Shown: positions 1-12,938 of the stretch, piece after piece
How positions within the stretch are numbered: the stretch's first letter is position 1
How the letters are laid out: each line of letters begins with the position of its first letter
NCBI GenBank assembly: GCA_020055645.1
Contig: CM034548.1
Span: 27,640,201 to 27,704,200 of the forward strand
DNA: 64,000 nt
Direction: 5' to 3'
From: Tomocerus qinae
Lineage: Eukaryota > Arthropoda > Collembola > Entomobryomorpha > Tomoceridae
Program-made: the position numbers and the translations under genes
The notes under the pieces: model-generated
Databases searched by the model: none
Told to the model about the DNA's origin: nothing
Seen by the model: only the letters and a program-made list of their open reading frames with translations

Positions 1-537
1 CATCACCCCAATCAGAGTTTCCAACTGGGAACTATGAATACCAATTTAGGTGTCAATAATCGCAACCCTTCGTTGACTCCGCCACCTCCCACCAGAAGTG
101 CGACCTACAAACCAGAGCTCCTATTTTTGGCTGAACCACTTCCTGTACTCTCTGATATCGAAGATGAGGAGGATTGTGAAGTTGAGGTGGAGAATCCGTT
201 GGACGCACAACGGGGCTATCTGAAACTCAGAGACATGCAAGAAAACGCTAGCACAAGCAACCCTCAAATTCGGAAGGAGTCGTCTACAGCTTCGAATATC
301 TTTGGAAGTTTGGAAGTAAATCCAAGTGAGAACTCCCGTTCCTTAAATCCCATCGAAATCAAACTGGATCGTATGTGGGGCTTCTCAGCTAGCGAAAATA
401 CTCTTCTAGCAGCCAATATCAAAAATAAATTCATCTCTGACGGCACCCTCAATGTTATCGCTCACGAAAATATCGTTGCTGAAAGTTGGAGTCGTGGCTA
501 CGCTAAAAGAAGTGCTAGCGTTGGGGATCAAGTTTAA
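1..537 (+). CDS. 3' end of an unidentified protein-coding gene (C-terminal 178 residues)
   Basis: An open frame runs without interruption from base 1 to a TAA at 535-537, so the gene begins left of the window and only its last exon is seen. The Met at base 34 lies inside the open frame and is not taken as the start. The tail is hydrophilic: a Pro run (PPPP) early, an acidic patch (DIEDEEDCEVEVE) in the middle, then a Ser/Asn-rich stretch and an ordered-looking end (KLDRMWGFSASENTLL onward). I see no membrane segment and no catalytic motif. A candidate polyadenylation signal AATAAA lies at 1193-1198, which would give a ~650 bp 3' UTR. I do not recognise the family. The gene is convergent with the P450 that follows. 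Confidence 0.7.
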   Translation, partial: HHPNQSFQLGTMNTNLGVNNRNPSLTPPPPTRSATYKPELLFLAEPLPVLSDIEDEEDCEVEVENPLDAQRGYLKLRDMQENASTSNPQIRKESSTASNIFGSLEVNPSENSRSLNPIEIKLDRMWGFSASENTLLAANIKNKFISDGTLNVIAHENIVAESWSRGYAKRSASVGDQV

Positions 538-1649
538 AAATTCTAAAAATCCTATTATGCTCTTTGTGTGCACGTATTTTCCTTAATGGTAAGTTGTATC
601 TAGTCAAAGTAAAATACATTCAAATAATTAATATCAATATTAAGTTACATACTTTAGCCATCATTCTGTGGACGAAGTTGTTGACAACTCAAATCTATTT
701 CCTCGTGTAAAATATCAGAATGAACGAGTGGAATATTTCTCTTGGTATAGGCATGTAAATAGATGTATATATAATTGTGTGTATAATGGTAGTCATTAAA
801 AACTAATTTGACTCCATTATGATTGCACCGTCGTTGTCTAGAATAGGGTCAAAGCCCATTACATATTTACAACATTATATTAATAAGCATGCACCAGCAA
901 GATAGGTTATATCAATATATTTAACTCTATGGATATTGTTGGTCGTATATTTATGGTGAGCACAAAGATAGTAAAAGGACTAGGAATTTGTTTTGTGTTT
1001 GAGTCGATGAAGATATTCAGATTATTATCACACATTGTACTTTTATGCTTGCACAAAATATTATGCTATTTATTATTCTTTGATATCAATATCTGAAATG
1101 GTTTTGTCATTTTTCTAGTCTTAGTACACAACTTCGGTTTAAACATTTTAATGAATGTATGAATGTAATGTATGTCCATCTTAGTAATAAGAAATAAAGA
1201 TACCAAAGAGTTGTCTTGTCGAACTTCATGTCCCAATTAAGGTAATATTTAGTCATATAATATACATTTAGTCATATAATATATTATGTGTGTCGTATAG
1301 TAATATTTATGTGAGCTAAAATGGATTGTCACATGTAACTCTCTAAACTGTCCAATGAATATGTAATCATAGCATTAATAAATTGTGTGCACTGCGGCAT
1401 GTGAAATTCTGAATCCTTTCTATACTTTATTTATGCAAAAAATCTTAAATAGTTTCCCATAAGTAATAGTTTATTTAGAATCCGTATGTCACAAAAATTA
1501 TATTTGCCAGTTCCCTTCCAGTGTAAGTAACTAGTATAAGTAGTCAAGTCGTACCTATACAGGTAGCTAATTGTACCTATGGCAAAATTAAAAATATGTA
1601 ATATAAAGCTATCTAGGTATATTTATGTTTGTGAAGATATTAGCCATTA
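538..1649. other. Convergent 3' UTR / intergenic stretch
   Basis: This AT-rich stretch lies between two genes that point at each other. It probably holds the 3' UTR of the left gene, with AATAAA at 1193-1198, and the 3' UTR of the P450 on the other strand. No coding signal is visible. Confidence 0.5.
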
Positions 1650-4600
1650 TTAACGTCGAGCATCCAAAAGGAGTTGATGTGGCTTGGGAGCTAAAGTTAC
1701 GCCACAGTCAGGCAAATCGTCTTGATTAAACTTGTATCCTTTAGGTAATGAAATTTTAAAATTGTTGACAAAGTTGGCAAAAAACAGTTGAACTATACTT
1801 CGGCCCATTTCTTCTCCAACGCAAACTCGTTTCCCTGCAAAACATCAAAATCTTTAAACTGCTACTCTAATGCTAAATCTGCACAAAAAATAATGACCTG
1901 TTTGGAATGGTATGAGGTTTTCAGTATATCTGACGCTTCCATCATCATAGAGATGTCTGTCAGGAATAAAATCATCAGGTCTCTCCCACAAACGGTTATC
2001 ACGGTGAACAGCCCACAAAAGTGGAACAACCATGGAACCTTTAGGAATCCAGTAGTCTCCAATCTTTGTTCTCTGTTGCCAAAAGTAAAAAATAAGCAAT
2101 AGCCAATGCTGATTAAATGCTATTATACACAAGCTATTGTATATATAGTTGGATGTATACCTCAGAAGTTCCATGAGGGATTCCCAGGGGAACGATGGTA
2201 CGATGACGCCAAACTTCCATGATGACAGCTTCAGTGTAGGGTAAGTTGCGGAAATTTTCAAGTGTCACATCCTTTCCACGGCCAACAACTTTTTCCAGCT
2301 CTTTGGCAACTCTTTCCTACATTGGAATACAAAGCATAAGCATTCCAACTTGTGATATTAAATATCTAGGCGTGGGCGTGGCGAATGTACCTGCACTTCA
2401 GGATGAAGGCCCATGTAGAGATAAAGCCACTTCAGAGATGTAAGAGTAGTGTCCCAACCGGCGCTCATTAAATCAGCCAAAACATGGTTAATCTGCTCCT
2501 TTGTAAATGTACCCCGATCTTTTCCATCTCTTCGTTTTAGCTAAAGCACAAATAATAACATTAAAGTCAGGACTTAACTTACTTCCACTCACAACATTCA
2601 TATTTTTGTTTACCTCTACTAAATATGCGTCGACAATGCAACGGATATTATTATTTTCCATGGATGCAGCTTCTTTATCCATCAATTCTTGGTAAACTTT
2701 GTGGGACTTTTGTTTTCCTTCCAAAATAGTGTTCATCAATTTGGTGTACTTGGAAAATCGTCTGAAATAAAACCATAAATTAAAATGAATTATGAATTCA
2801 AAATAAGAAATTTTTTATCAATTGGCATGGCAATGTCCGAAGTCATTAGTTATGGAATCAAAAAAAATATTTTCAAGTAATTAGAATGCAAGTAAAGATT
2901 CTCAGAAAATGTGCCCAAAATTTGATGCCGTGACCAGGATTCGAACCTGGGTTATTGCGGCCACAACGCAATGTCCTAACCACTAGACGATCACGGCGGA
3001 GTTGATAACCGTTGAGTGAATTTCCCCTCAAAACCTTTGTACATGTATTAAAATGTTCGTTTATTTTGGTCTTTAACTTATATATTCTTAAAACTTTTGT
3101 TACGCTACAGAAAACACTTGTGGTTTAATCGTTTTTTCTTGTCTCTGCCTTACGGCAACTTTTATCTCAGAGTGATTCCCAAATTCCCAAAGTAGGAATA
3201 GGTTTTTAACATAGTTCTACCTTGTTGGGCTATACAGAATGGTGCGAAGCATTAAGCATGGTATATGCATGCATGTAATAAGTATTTATTTTCTATGTGT
3301 AAATGTAAGGAAGGATGTACCTGAGCCATGGAAGAAAATTTAAGTTGCCTGCTATAGCCATCACTTTAAACCCATCTTCCAAAAGAGATTGCAGGTAAAC
3401 CCAAGTAGAATCATCCTTTTCCAAACGACTGCCGACAATCATTTCCATTATTAGAGAACCTACATTGTGCCGTAAAGATGGAACGATATCTTGCTCACGC
3501 CCGGTGTTCATTTTCACTTCCTATAACACACAAACTCTTTTTAATTAGATCGCCATCGCTTTTTTACTCGTCTTACTGACCTATTTACATAAAGCGCATA
3601 AGGCGTGTCGTATTTACAGATAATACTATTTACTGAAAATTCATTAATAAAATTCTTGATACATTTAACCAGTTGCTAGTATCACCTTAAGGAAATCCTT
3701 GACACATGCTGAAATTCTATCTTCAAGAAGAGATCGTTGAGATGCTCGTCTAGGGACAGACAGATCATTTAGGGTTGTAGACACGAATCGATTGTGTTCT
3801 TTCCATACCTCTCCTTCTGAGCAGAATAATCCTGCAAGGCATCAAAAAATTTGTTATACTTTCTCAGCATATCCTCATTGATTACTTATCCTAACTCATA
3901 GTTGAGTAAACAATTTTCAACGGTTGTTTTTTAACACCATTTTTAAATGAGTACAGCTTTATCTCGTTTCTACTTCATGTTTTTACAATACGCAACAAAT
4001 TTTCATCTTATTTCAAATAAGGAGATATTATTATTCATGGTCTTAAACTTGATTGAAACTTTTTGAACATAGAAACCCAATGGAAGCATTTCCTTTGCAT
4101 TAGTCAACTCATATTTTTCAAATTATTAAAACAATTACTTATTGCACAATTGAAAATTCACAGAAAACATAATCCCATTGCAATTGATGCAATATATTTA
4201 TATATAACTAAATTGATTTTAGGATGTTTGTATTAAGTTAATTTTGTTAACTCTAGTCTTTGTAAATGCATCTCAATGCTTACGTAGGCATAATGGTAAA
4301 CTAGATATGTACTTAATAAGTTAGAAAGGTATATTTTTCAAACATTCGAGAGTGTTGTATTCAATTAATAGTCATATTTAGTTATGTATGGTACAATTGA
4401 CACCATTTATGCTTAAAGAATATCTAGTAGATATTTGTGTATAAAATATTAAAATTGTATTTAATAAATCTAAACGTAATTGAAATAAGATAAAAATTTA
4501 AAACCAAGCCTAATTGGAATTACTAGCATGTGCCAATACTTTTGATTTTGTGATGTTTTAGTGATACAAACCCATGCCGAAGAGTATTGAACAAGCATCC

Positions 4601-6588
4601 CAATTGTCTGTCTTCTACTCTCTTCTGAATTCATTGACTATTAGCTGGCATGTGCTACATAAGCATTGAAAATCTAGATTTGTTAGTAGCAGTAGTAGGT
4701 ATCTCGGAATTAATGAATTACAAAGGAACCGTTTTTCATGATCTTTTAAGTATGTAAAACGTTGTATCCTTGTAGAAACAAGTAAATCGGGTTTTAAGCC
4801 TGTCTTTTTGCTACTTCTTGACTCTACAGGATTGGCTTCCTTATGAAAAGAACAGACACGTAGACATTATATACTTACTATACGGCATTCAGAGAGATAA
4901 AGAAGGAGTACATCGTATTACTAATATTCATAATATTCAGTTGAATAAGAACATACTCAAGAAGTCACTCATACGCACAAGAAATAATAATAAGTATATA
5001 GCTGATACATTCTTATTTCAGGTTGAAAGGTCTGCATTTTTATCAAGTTACGTGAAAAGACGCAAATTCTGTATTCATACCATACTTGGAGTAGTATATA
5101 GTGAGTACAGTAAGATACAACATTGCCCTTTGATACTTGTTGGGATGAGTCAGTATACTTGCCCTGTATTGCCCTGGTCCAAATTCGCAGTGGTGATGCG
5201 AAAGGTTGTTGTACAACATAAAAAGTGCATCTGTCTCCACTCTGTTGCTTCATTGAATGAAATTTACCGTAATAATGTAAATTGCATGGGATTAGCCATT
5301 GGATTACTTGCAAACTCATAATGGGCAGTTGGCTATGCCAAACCAAGTTGAGACAACTCTACGCAACGCAATGGTAGCATGGCTTGTAGAGTAAATGTAT
5401 CTCACTGCAGAAGAGATGAGACTGCAGCACCAAATAGTAGTACAGATTACACTGACATCAACTGCTGTGGGTCAAGTTTTTCTGCATTTCTCCTCGTCAT
5501 ATCAAACCATTTGACTGCTTACAACGTGGACGTGGAGTATGTGTTGGTAAAAATCATGCTATGTAAGAACAGACAGAAAGTTGATTTCTAAACAGATACA
5601 AACCTGCCTACATACAAGCAGAAAAAACCATAATTTGAGATATTAAGTGCAAGCTTATGTAGTTATTTATTGCACGGGAATTCTTCACAGTTCATACTTA
5701 TACTATGACATGGACAGTGGGCTTTATTTAAACGTTTTCTTATTTCTGCCATAATTTCTTATCTTGACAAAAAATCTCCTTCTTTACGCTTTGCTGAAGA
5801 TTACGCTTATTTACATGCATCTACAAACATAGGCTACAAAGCGTAAGTGTATAATATAATGTTCTGTAGTAAATATAATGATGCATGTGCACACAGATAA
5901 TGTTAAGCTGTAGTACAACTGGGTACGCATTTTTATAGTTTATCTCATTAAGGTAAACATTTAAGCAACTATTTGTATGTTCAGCTGTACACTGTGTTAT
6001 TATTGCAAGCTACTATACTGTAAAATCCTTTTAAATGTAAAAAATAAGACAATGAGGATATTTTGTGCACAAGCATGCGGGTAATACTAAGATGAAGGTA
6101 GTAAATTGTAAGTTCTCAATCTTTTCTCTCGAAATAAATTTTATATTTAACAGATAACGACAACTTTAAGATTGAAAATATTCACAGTATGGATTTTAAG
6201 CTAGAATAGGTTGGATATAGTAAAGTTCCGTCTCACCTTTTCCATTCATGATTCCGTGAGTGAGAAAAAGAGGAGCCCTTCCGTTGAAAGCATCTTGGCT
6301 CAGTGCTTGCTTAATGAGTTTGATATCCGTAACAACGACCGTATAAATGCTTCCCAGTTGTATACTATAAACTCTGCCGTATTGCTGTGCTAATTCCGCT
6401 AAGGTTAAATAAGGAGCTTTGGAATTGAGAAAAGGCAAATAGCCAAAAAGAGGGAGACCCATAGGACCCGGTGGATAATTCTTATCCCGAATATCCATTA
6501 TGGCTGCACTAACTATCACGATAGTTATGAACGAGAAAAATATTTTGTCGAAGTTCGCAGCAAACATTTCACAAAGAACGTCCCACAT
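1650..6588 (-). CDS. Cytochrome P450, microsomal, CYP2-clan-like, 8 exons, 503 aa
   Basis: Haem-thiolate monooxygenase of the endoplasmic reticulum membrane; the substrate is not predictable. Exons, in coding order: 6588-6237, 3831-3686, 3520-3321, 2761-2614, 2540-2391, 2316-2161, 2072-1898, 1834-1650. All junctions are GT-AG and keep frame, giving 503 residues, a normal P450 length. The ATG at 6588 is chosen as the first AUG; upstream in frame there is only a GTG and then a stop. Visible in order: N-terminal membrane anchor (about residues 16-31), hinge PPGP (39-42), I-helix AGWDTT (309-314), K-helix ExxR as EVWR (366-369), a PERF-like FIPDRH, and the haem motif FQTGKRVCVG (440-449, Cys447 the iron ligand). 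The haem motif is split by the last intron inside its second Gly. All key residues are present, so it looks functional. The subfamily is uncertain. Confidence 0.92.
2926..2997 (-). tRNA. tRNA-His (anticodon GTG)
   Basis: The reverse strand folds into a full cloverleaf. The acceptor stem is GCCGTGA/TCACGGC, the anticodon stem is TTGCG/CGCAA with loop TTGTGGC (anticodon GTG), and the T stem is CCAGG/CCTGG with loop TTCGAAT. The A box (TAGTGGTTAGG) and B box (GGTTCGAATCC) are intact. The discriminator is A at 2926 and a T4 run follows within about 10 nt as a pol III terminator. There is no intron, and no CCA is encoded, as expected for a eukaryote. It lies within the 559 bp P450 intron 2762-3320, on the same strand as the P450. 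Confidence 0.96.
3832..6236 (-). other. Large first intron of the P450 gene
   Basis: This 2.4 kb intron separates the exon with the membrane anchor from the rest of the enzyme. Open frames occur on both strands around 4818-5346 (up to 167 codons), but they overlap each other and match no family I know. I treat them as non-coding. A regulatory or decayed-repeat role cannot be excluded. Confidence 0.55.
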
Positions 6589-8491
6589 TTTGGCTGTCTC
6601 AAGATTTTGCACTTGAAGTCAATTAAAAATCACTTTTTGAAGAAATACACCTGAAAATAAACTAATTAGGGAGAAGGGGAAGTAGATAGATTTTCGGTAG
6701 TTTTTGGGGTCACTAGCCAGGGCCCGACGAAAGGTTTCTCTCAAGAGAGAAACGAATCTTCCGGATATGAAGATAGGAGCAGACGAGGATGCCACGAAGT
6801 TAAACTCTGTCTGCGGAGCTTGTTATTCTTGCAACTAAACTGATGTGAACTTTGCTGAACTCAAAACAACAATCTCACCTGAAAGAATTTATTTGTAATT
6901 TGCAATATTACATTATATGTGTTAGGAGGGTATCTTGATTCTACGCAAATAATATATAAGACTTGTGGTTTTGTATCTGCCTACTTGCACCCAAAAGACC
7001 CAAAAGCCAACCATGCATCTCGTCATTCAAGTATATTCACAAAGTCCTTCCCTTCCTTACGGCTTTTTTTACCTAGCTACATGTATGCACAATTATCTTA
7101 TACACTGACCAAAAGACAAACGTAGAGGGACAAAACACGGTAAAGCCACCTAACAGATAAGTCTTACCCTCCACGTACTCTTTGATACAATTATGATCCT
7201 CGTAAGAAAAGGTGAGCAAATACCTAAAGGTGGTTTAGAACTACAAAAACAAGAGTTATTTATTAGTACAAAGCGTCTCTGAGTCCAGAATGTTGCAAAT
7301 CAAATAGGTACGGTGCCCTAGTAGCTAGTAGACTTTAAAAGTAGGGAAAGAATTATTTACACCTTGAAAAAGACAAGGAGACAAGGTCTTGACTAAATCT
7401 AAATTCCACTGGGATGCTGTGCTACTATCTCATGTTTATTTGTTATGGTAACAAATAGGTAAAAAGCTCAAGATGTAATTAGGTCAGTATGATAATTGTT
7501 ACCTAAATAACTGTTTACTCTCTCAAAATATAATAATAACAACATGCATGGCAATATTTTTATTGTCAATTAACATGAATAACACGTGCGTATCTAATAT
7601 CATAGTATATGCATGCGTAGTATTAATTAGCTAAACTAAGTAGATGGTAGCTACAAAATAATCTACCTACCATAAATTCTTCGTTTTCATCCATATCCGT
7701 ATTAATTATGAATTTAAATATCCACTACTGTATCCATCTTACACATCGTTAATAATTTTTATGTGCTAGAAATGAGTTAACATGCCAACATTTTTATCCT
7801 TGGTTTAGGTAAACAACAATGAATTATAATATGGCTACATATTCTCATGCATTAATTGTAGTGTAGCTATAATGTCAGCCACACAGTTATCTTTACATTA
7901 TAAAAGTGTGTAGTAGTGTAGTAGAGTATAGTAAGTACCTAACACGCATAAGAGTGTTTACTTATTTGTTATTATTTCCCTTTTGACCTTTTTAACATTA
8001 CTTAGACATTAGCAGTAATTGCATTTATATTTGTTTACATTTAACTACTAATATGCGACATGTCATAACAACTAGTTTATCTGCAAGAAATAAATCATAA
8101 TAGAACAAAAATATCATGTTGTTGTCTCAAGATGCAATGTTCTATAGGCAATAATAGGCATGACTAAGATTACATGATAATATACAAATCTACAACATTG
8201 GCATAACTACATGCACTACACTTTGTAGTATCTACCTCGGAGAACTATTAAATATCTCCAAGTATTTAATAACAATAATTTTTAAGTGTCAACTAACTAG
8301 GCTTCATCAATTATCCTAGTGGCTTTAATTACTATCAAAAAAACTAAGTTCATTGAACAGTGATGAAATACCAAACCAAAACTATTTAATGCAAATTGGT
8401 CAATGAATTTATTCGTTTTCTAAATAAATATTTTAAACACAAGTTGGAAAACTTCTTCACATTTCGCCAACAAAAGGAGGTGATGGAGTCA
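6589..8491. other. Intergenic: P450 upstream region and collagen 3' flank
   Basis: The right-hand flank of the P450 start contains a 20 bp palindrome at 6734-6753 (9 bp arms, GTTTCTCTC and its complement), a possible regulatory or structural site. The AATAAA complement (TTTATT) at 8408-8413 is a likely polyadenylation signal for the collagen gene, about 80 nt past its stop. Otherwise I see AT-rich sequence with no gene. Confidence 0.45.
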
Positions 8492-10305
8492 TTAGTATGA
8501 CGAAACTGGAGCACCGCCACCATATTTCGGATGTGCATTATTGTACGATGGAAGAGAAGGATAACCTGTATTTTAAATTTAATATGTAAGCATTGGGTAA
8601 AATTGGTACATAGCTTGGACAATATTTACATCATGTAGCAATGTATTATATAATTACCGGGTGATCCCGGGTTTCCTGGGGGCCCTGGAGTACCTTTAGC
8701 TCCTTTGTCTCCTTGGTCACCTTTGGGTCCCTGTGGTCCCTGCCCTCCTGTAAAATGAGTAAAGTAATGTCAAATTATCGCCAAATTTTCTCATTTTGGT
8801 TTTATTAATGCAGCATTTTCAACTATTTCAACGATTATTACCTGGCGGACCAGTAGGTCCTCTCATTCCTTCATAGCCCTTAAAAAAATACACACACATA
8901 TGAATGCATTAACTGCTTATTAGTTAAACATTAACATTTATTATAATGATTTGTAATGAAAACTGCAAATACCATTGGTCCAGAATCTCCTGCAAAGTAA
9001 TAAATGCAACACGGTGAAAAAGTAGATCAACAAAAATTAACTTAGATACTCAGAGAAATTAACAATCTTAAAAATCGATTAATAAAACCATAGTTTGTAC
9101 CATATCCACCAGTTTCCCCTATGTCTCCTGTAATTAAAAACATTATTATTTTACTTACTTCTTCCAAAATATTCACAATCATACAGCGGCAAATTTTTAT
9201 TTTACGGACGTTGTGTATTACAAATGTTTCACATTTAGTAATTATTATCTTTACTCTACATAAGCATAAAGTGGGGCATGCGCATGGGATTCTTTCATTA
9301 TTCTTGAATAAATGTTTGTATGTTTCTATGTCCGTAATATTTTGTAATTAATTAGTGAAATTCGGGCCAATGCGCAGTCGCTAGAAATTTACTGATTGCA
9401 ACATTTTCTAGCACATTTTGTGTGCTAGGATTCAACTAGTAATAAATAAGCTTATAATAAAACGTCTATATTGTAATTCATAGGTACTTGTTATGTTATA
9501 CAATTTTAAATTAAGCCCCTACCTGCATATCCAGGGTCTCCCTTGGGCCCTAAAATTAATATGCAATTACTTGTAATTTAACTTAGGCGACACAAAATAA
9601 ATTTTATTTGTAAATAATATTTTGGAGTAAGTAGTTTATTACCTTGTTCTCCTTGAACTCTAAATTCATTAAATAAATATAATGAGATTCGAACAACTGA
9701 TGGCAAATGGTAAACAATTTAGATAATTCTTAATTTCAAAAATTGAAAAATTACCCTTGTGTCCCATTGTCTCCCTTTGGACCCGTATCTCCCATAAGTC
9801 TGTATGTTTAGTCATTATTAAGCATGGCATCAATTTTTTACATCCAACAATGATATGTACTACATAGTAAGCACTGTAACAGTCAATTATTGCAGTAAAA
9901 ATTGTTTACCCTTGGTCCCCTACAGGTCTGTATTCAATAAAAAATAATGAAATAATTTTAGTTTATAATACGCTCATAATATTATTGCCCTTTGTATCTG
10001 TATTAAAATGCTTTGACTTACCCTTGTAATCCAATGTCACCTACTGGGCCAGGATCTCCCCTGAGTTCAGAATACAAAATGTAATAATATAGCAATATAT
10101 TTTCATTTAAATTTCAAAAATAAAAAAAAATTAAATTTTACTTATTCCCAGGATAACCAGTGACAAAGTAGGCACGAGGTTGTTGGTACGGTTGATAGTC
10201 ATCTTCATATTCAGAAGGGTAATAGTTAGCTTCAACAGAAACCGCAATAGTAATTACACATGCGACTAATGTCACAAAATGAATACTGTAAAAGCCTTTA
10301 TACAT
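8492..10305 (-). CDS. Short secreted collagen, 11 exons, 184 aa, 38 Gly-X-Y triplets
   Basis: Exons in coding order: 10305-10142, 10060-10022, 9927-9910, 9799-9755, 9659-9643, 9549-9523, 9127-9101, 8989-8973, 8878-8842, 8747-8658, 8565-8492. The sum is 555 nt, giving 184 residues. An N-terminal signal peptide (about residues 1-26, ending VEA) is followed by a Tyr-rich spacer. Then come 38 uninterrupted Gly-X-Y triplets, from GYP to the final GYP, and a short Tyr/Ser/Gly tail ending VSSY. The unbroken triplet register across all ten junctions is strong support for the model. Several exons are only 17-18 nt, and most introns split a Gly codon. There is no NC1 or other known C-terminal collagen domain, so it is not a fibrillar or basement-membrane collagen. 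An extracellular matrix or cuticle role is inferred. Confidence 0.9.
9353..9442 (+). repeat. Dispersed ~90 bp repeat, copy 1
   Basis: This segment, in a collagen-gene intron, matches the reverse complement of 14196-14296 with small differences. Shared blocks include CCAATGCG, GTCGCTA, TTTACTGATT and GTGCTAGG, then a CTAGTAATA end. It is probably a small mobile element or its remnant. The family is unknown. Confidence 0.65.
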
Positions 10306-10514
10306 CTGTTAAAATAAATAAAATTGGACTATAATAATTTTATCTTTTCTACACTTCTCTGCATTAATCAATGCGTAGATAAGTTAACTTAGATAATACC
10401 AAAATTACATTTATTAATTATTAATTTCGAAAAAAGATCGAAAAATTGATAGCAATTGAGCGAGAAGTTAAATAATGTTCAAACCATCGGAGTCAATGAC
10501 TTGTAGGCACCATC

Positions 10515-10523
10515 CTTTTTATA
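10515..10523 (-). promoter_or_regulatory. TATA box of the collagen gene
   Basis: The reverse strand reads TATAAAAAG here. About 30 nt downstream is a TCATT initiator-like site near 10490, roughly 190 nt before the start codon at 10305. The sequence just before the ATG (TTTTAACAG) also looks like a splice acceptor, so an intron in the 5' UTR is possible. Confidence 0.6.
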
Positions 10524-12050
10524 CTTAATAGTCGCTACATACCAAGAATTTATTCATTGCTTTTGATTACCTTTGAAATAGTTTAAGTGACGATACTATT
10601 CAATCTCATTTCTTACGCGAATTCTTTTCTATACCTAATCACCTTTCAGGAATATTGATGATTCGTCTTAAATAGCAGCATATTTATCTACAGGAGTAAT
10701 TGAACAATGATGATTGGACAAAATGATTTAACACTTAAAAAACCTTTAAACCTAAAAATTTAGTACCTACAACTTTCAGAACCGCAGCCAGAAAAAGTTT
10801 TTCTGGAAATTATTCTGGCACCAAGGTGGTAATTCCAATATGCCTATAACAGAAACTATTCCGACTGTCTAGATATGTAAACTACATAGGTAAAAGGTAA
10901 TTTATAATATCCACCTTCACAATGTTAGGTTTTGGAAGTCTGCATCAAGTTATTATTAACTAGAATATATCATTATAACCCTCTTATAATATGTCAACCA
11001 TTATCGGCTCGAGAAACAATGACTAATCAATCTATAAATGTTTTCTTGATCCATTAACTACCTTGTCCCTTTAAAAATCCCAAAACTTGCAAAACATAAA
11101 AAGGAAGCGGTAGACTAGACTAGTCCCCATAATACTACAACACCATCAGCACATGTATTGCCATCATTTAGAGAATTTCTCAAGAATGTATCAGGATGGT
11201 CGTAAGTATTTGTGGCCTAAATAATATGAATAATGATAGTAATCCCTTTGCTTTACATCGACTAAAAATGTACAAGTAATATAATTTACGCTTGGGATTA
11301 TTAAAATGTAGGATAATAAATGTGAGCAGAATAGTTTTAATGAACATTGCGAATGTATTTATTGATACAACAAGCATTTGTATAATTAGTATGAAATACT
11401 ATGTAATGCTCAGGGATGAATACAAAAAGTAAAATGTGATTTAGAATCAGCATCATTTATTGTTGAAACTACAATTCCTAGTTCGCTTTTTTAAAGTATT
11501 TAGATCACTAACGATGTAAATGAGCAGTGCAAAACGTATAAATGCAATTATATGTTTTCCAGGTTAAATGTCATAAGACCATTGTGAAAGCTGATATTTG
11601 TTACATAAAATAATATGTAATCATTTTGATCATTATCTATAATTGTAACTTGATCTGTATAACTTTCTTCAGGCTTGCATGGCAGAATACCATGTCATTA
11701 TTGACTGAAAATTGTTATAATTTGGAACCCGCGGTTCTAACGTAATGTGAATTGTAGAAATGTATTTCATTTGCCATTATTTATGAATGATTTATTAACT
11801 ATATTAACTTTTTAATTATGTATGGCTGTAATTACACTAAGATATCAGATGGAAAATTGCTGCAGACATAAGATTTATTCCAATACCTTATTGTAAAACA
11901 AAAGCATATAATACAGTTCATTATCAATTTAATCCATAATTCTTTCCAATCTTGACATCCAAAACTACCAATTATACCGTTCTCCATTCGAAATTTGATG
12001 TTTTTCGGTATTTAGAGTGGTATTTAGTACTCTTGGAAGCAGGAAATGTT

Positions 12051-12514
12051 CTTACGTCTCAACCGAAGTTCTCTAATAGTTAAAATAATTGGATCATTAT
12101 ATTACACTTAGCAAAAAATAAGCGTAGGTTGTATTTACTTAAAAGCCAATTTAAATGATCCTGGCATTAGAGATCATCTTTCCTTATTTGCCATGAACAT
12201 AACCAGCCATATGCGTTGTGAAAAGTCATGGAATGAGACATCATTAAAATGCATGAAGCAAACGGCGTAGTGACCCCATTAAAGTTGTTTTTCGAAAAAT
12301 ACCCTTAACGTCGAAAGTATCATTTTACATTAAACAACATCATTAAGTCACAGAGGCAGGATGTTAAGTCTTTTCTTTTTAGGATGTTACATAAGAGCTA
12401 CCAGTAGATCTTGTGATCTTATTGAAACAAAACTTATATAACTGCCCTCCTAACATCATATGACTTGATCAATTCCATTTACAAATAGGTAATTTGAATA
12501 TGAACTGAGTCATC
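12051..12514 (+). repeat. Direct repeat, copy A (~464 bp)
   Basis: This copy aligns along its whole length with 12939-13392 in the same orientation, with scattered substitutions and small indels. Shared landmarks are GAAGTTCTCTAATAGTTAAA near the start and TGACTTGATCAATTCCATTT near the end. The copies start ~890 bp apart. No long open frame is shared. Confidence 0.85.
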
Positions 12515-12938
12515 ATTATACGGAACGGTAAGAAAAACAAGGAACCCCCAATTAAAAATTATTGTTCCGAAAGCTTTAGTTGAGGATCGATCATTTTCAG
12601 CCCATGCGTTCCTATCTGCTTGCTAAATTGTGATGGACTAGTAGAAAATTGCTTACGCCGATAGGCTCCAGAGACAGAGAGCTTGAGATTAAGGTTCTCA
12701 GATTTGATGTTGATTTATATAGCCCAGCAAATATGGCAGGTATTTTCAGACCTAATGAAATTGATGAGAACCTACAGTGTTAATCAAGCATAATTTATTT
12801 AACCCGGAATTTGATTCTTCAAAAACCCACTTTTACAGAGAAGTTTACAAGCGAAAGTATGACAATTGTTCATGCAGATATGCTTACGTATGTAAGCAAG
12901 GTATGGTTGGTGTTGGTAAGATTAAAAGGGCCCCATTC

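Noticed and set aside
4818..5346. Overlapping 167- and 125-codon open frames on opposite strands inside the P450 first intron
   Set aside because: No recognisable motif, mixed composition, mutual overlap, and location within an intron; most likely chance or decayed repeat.
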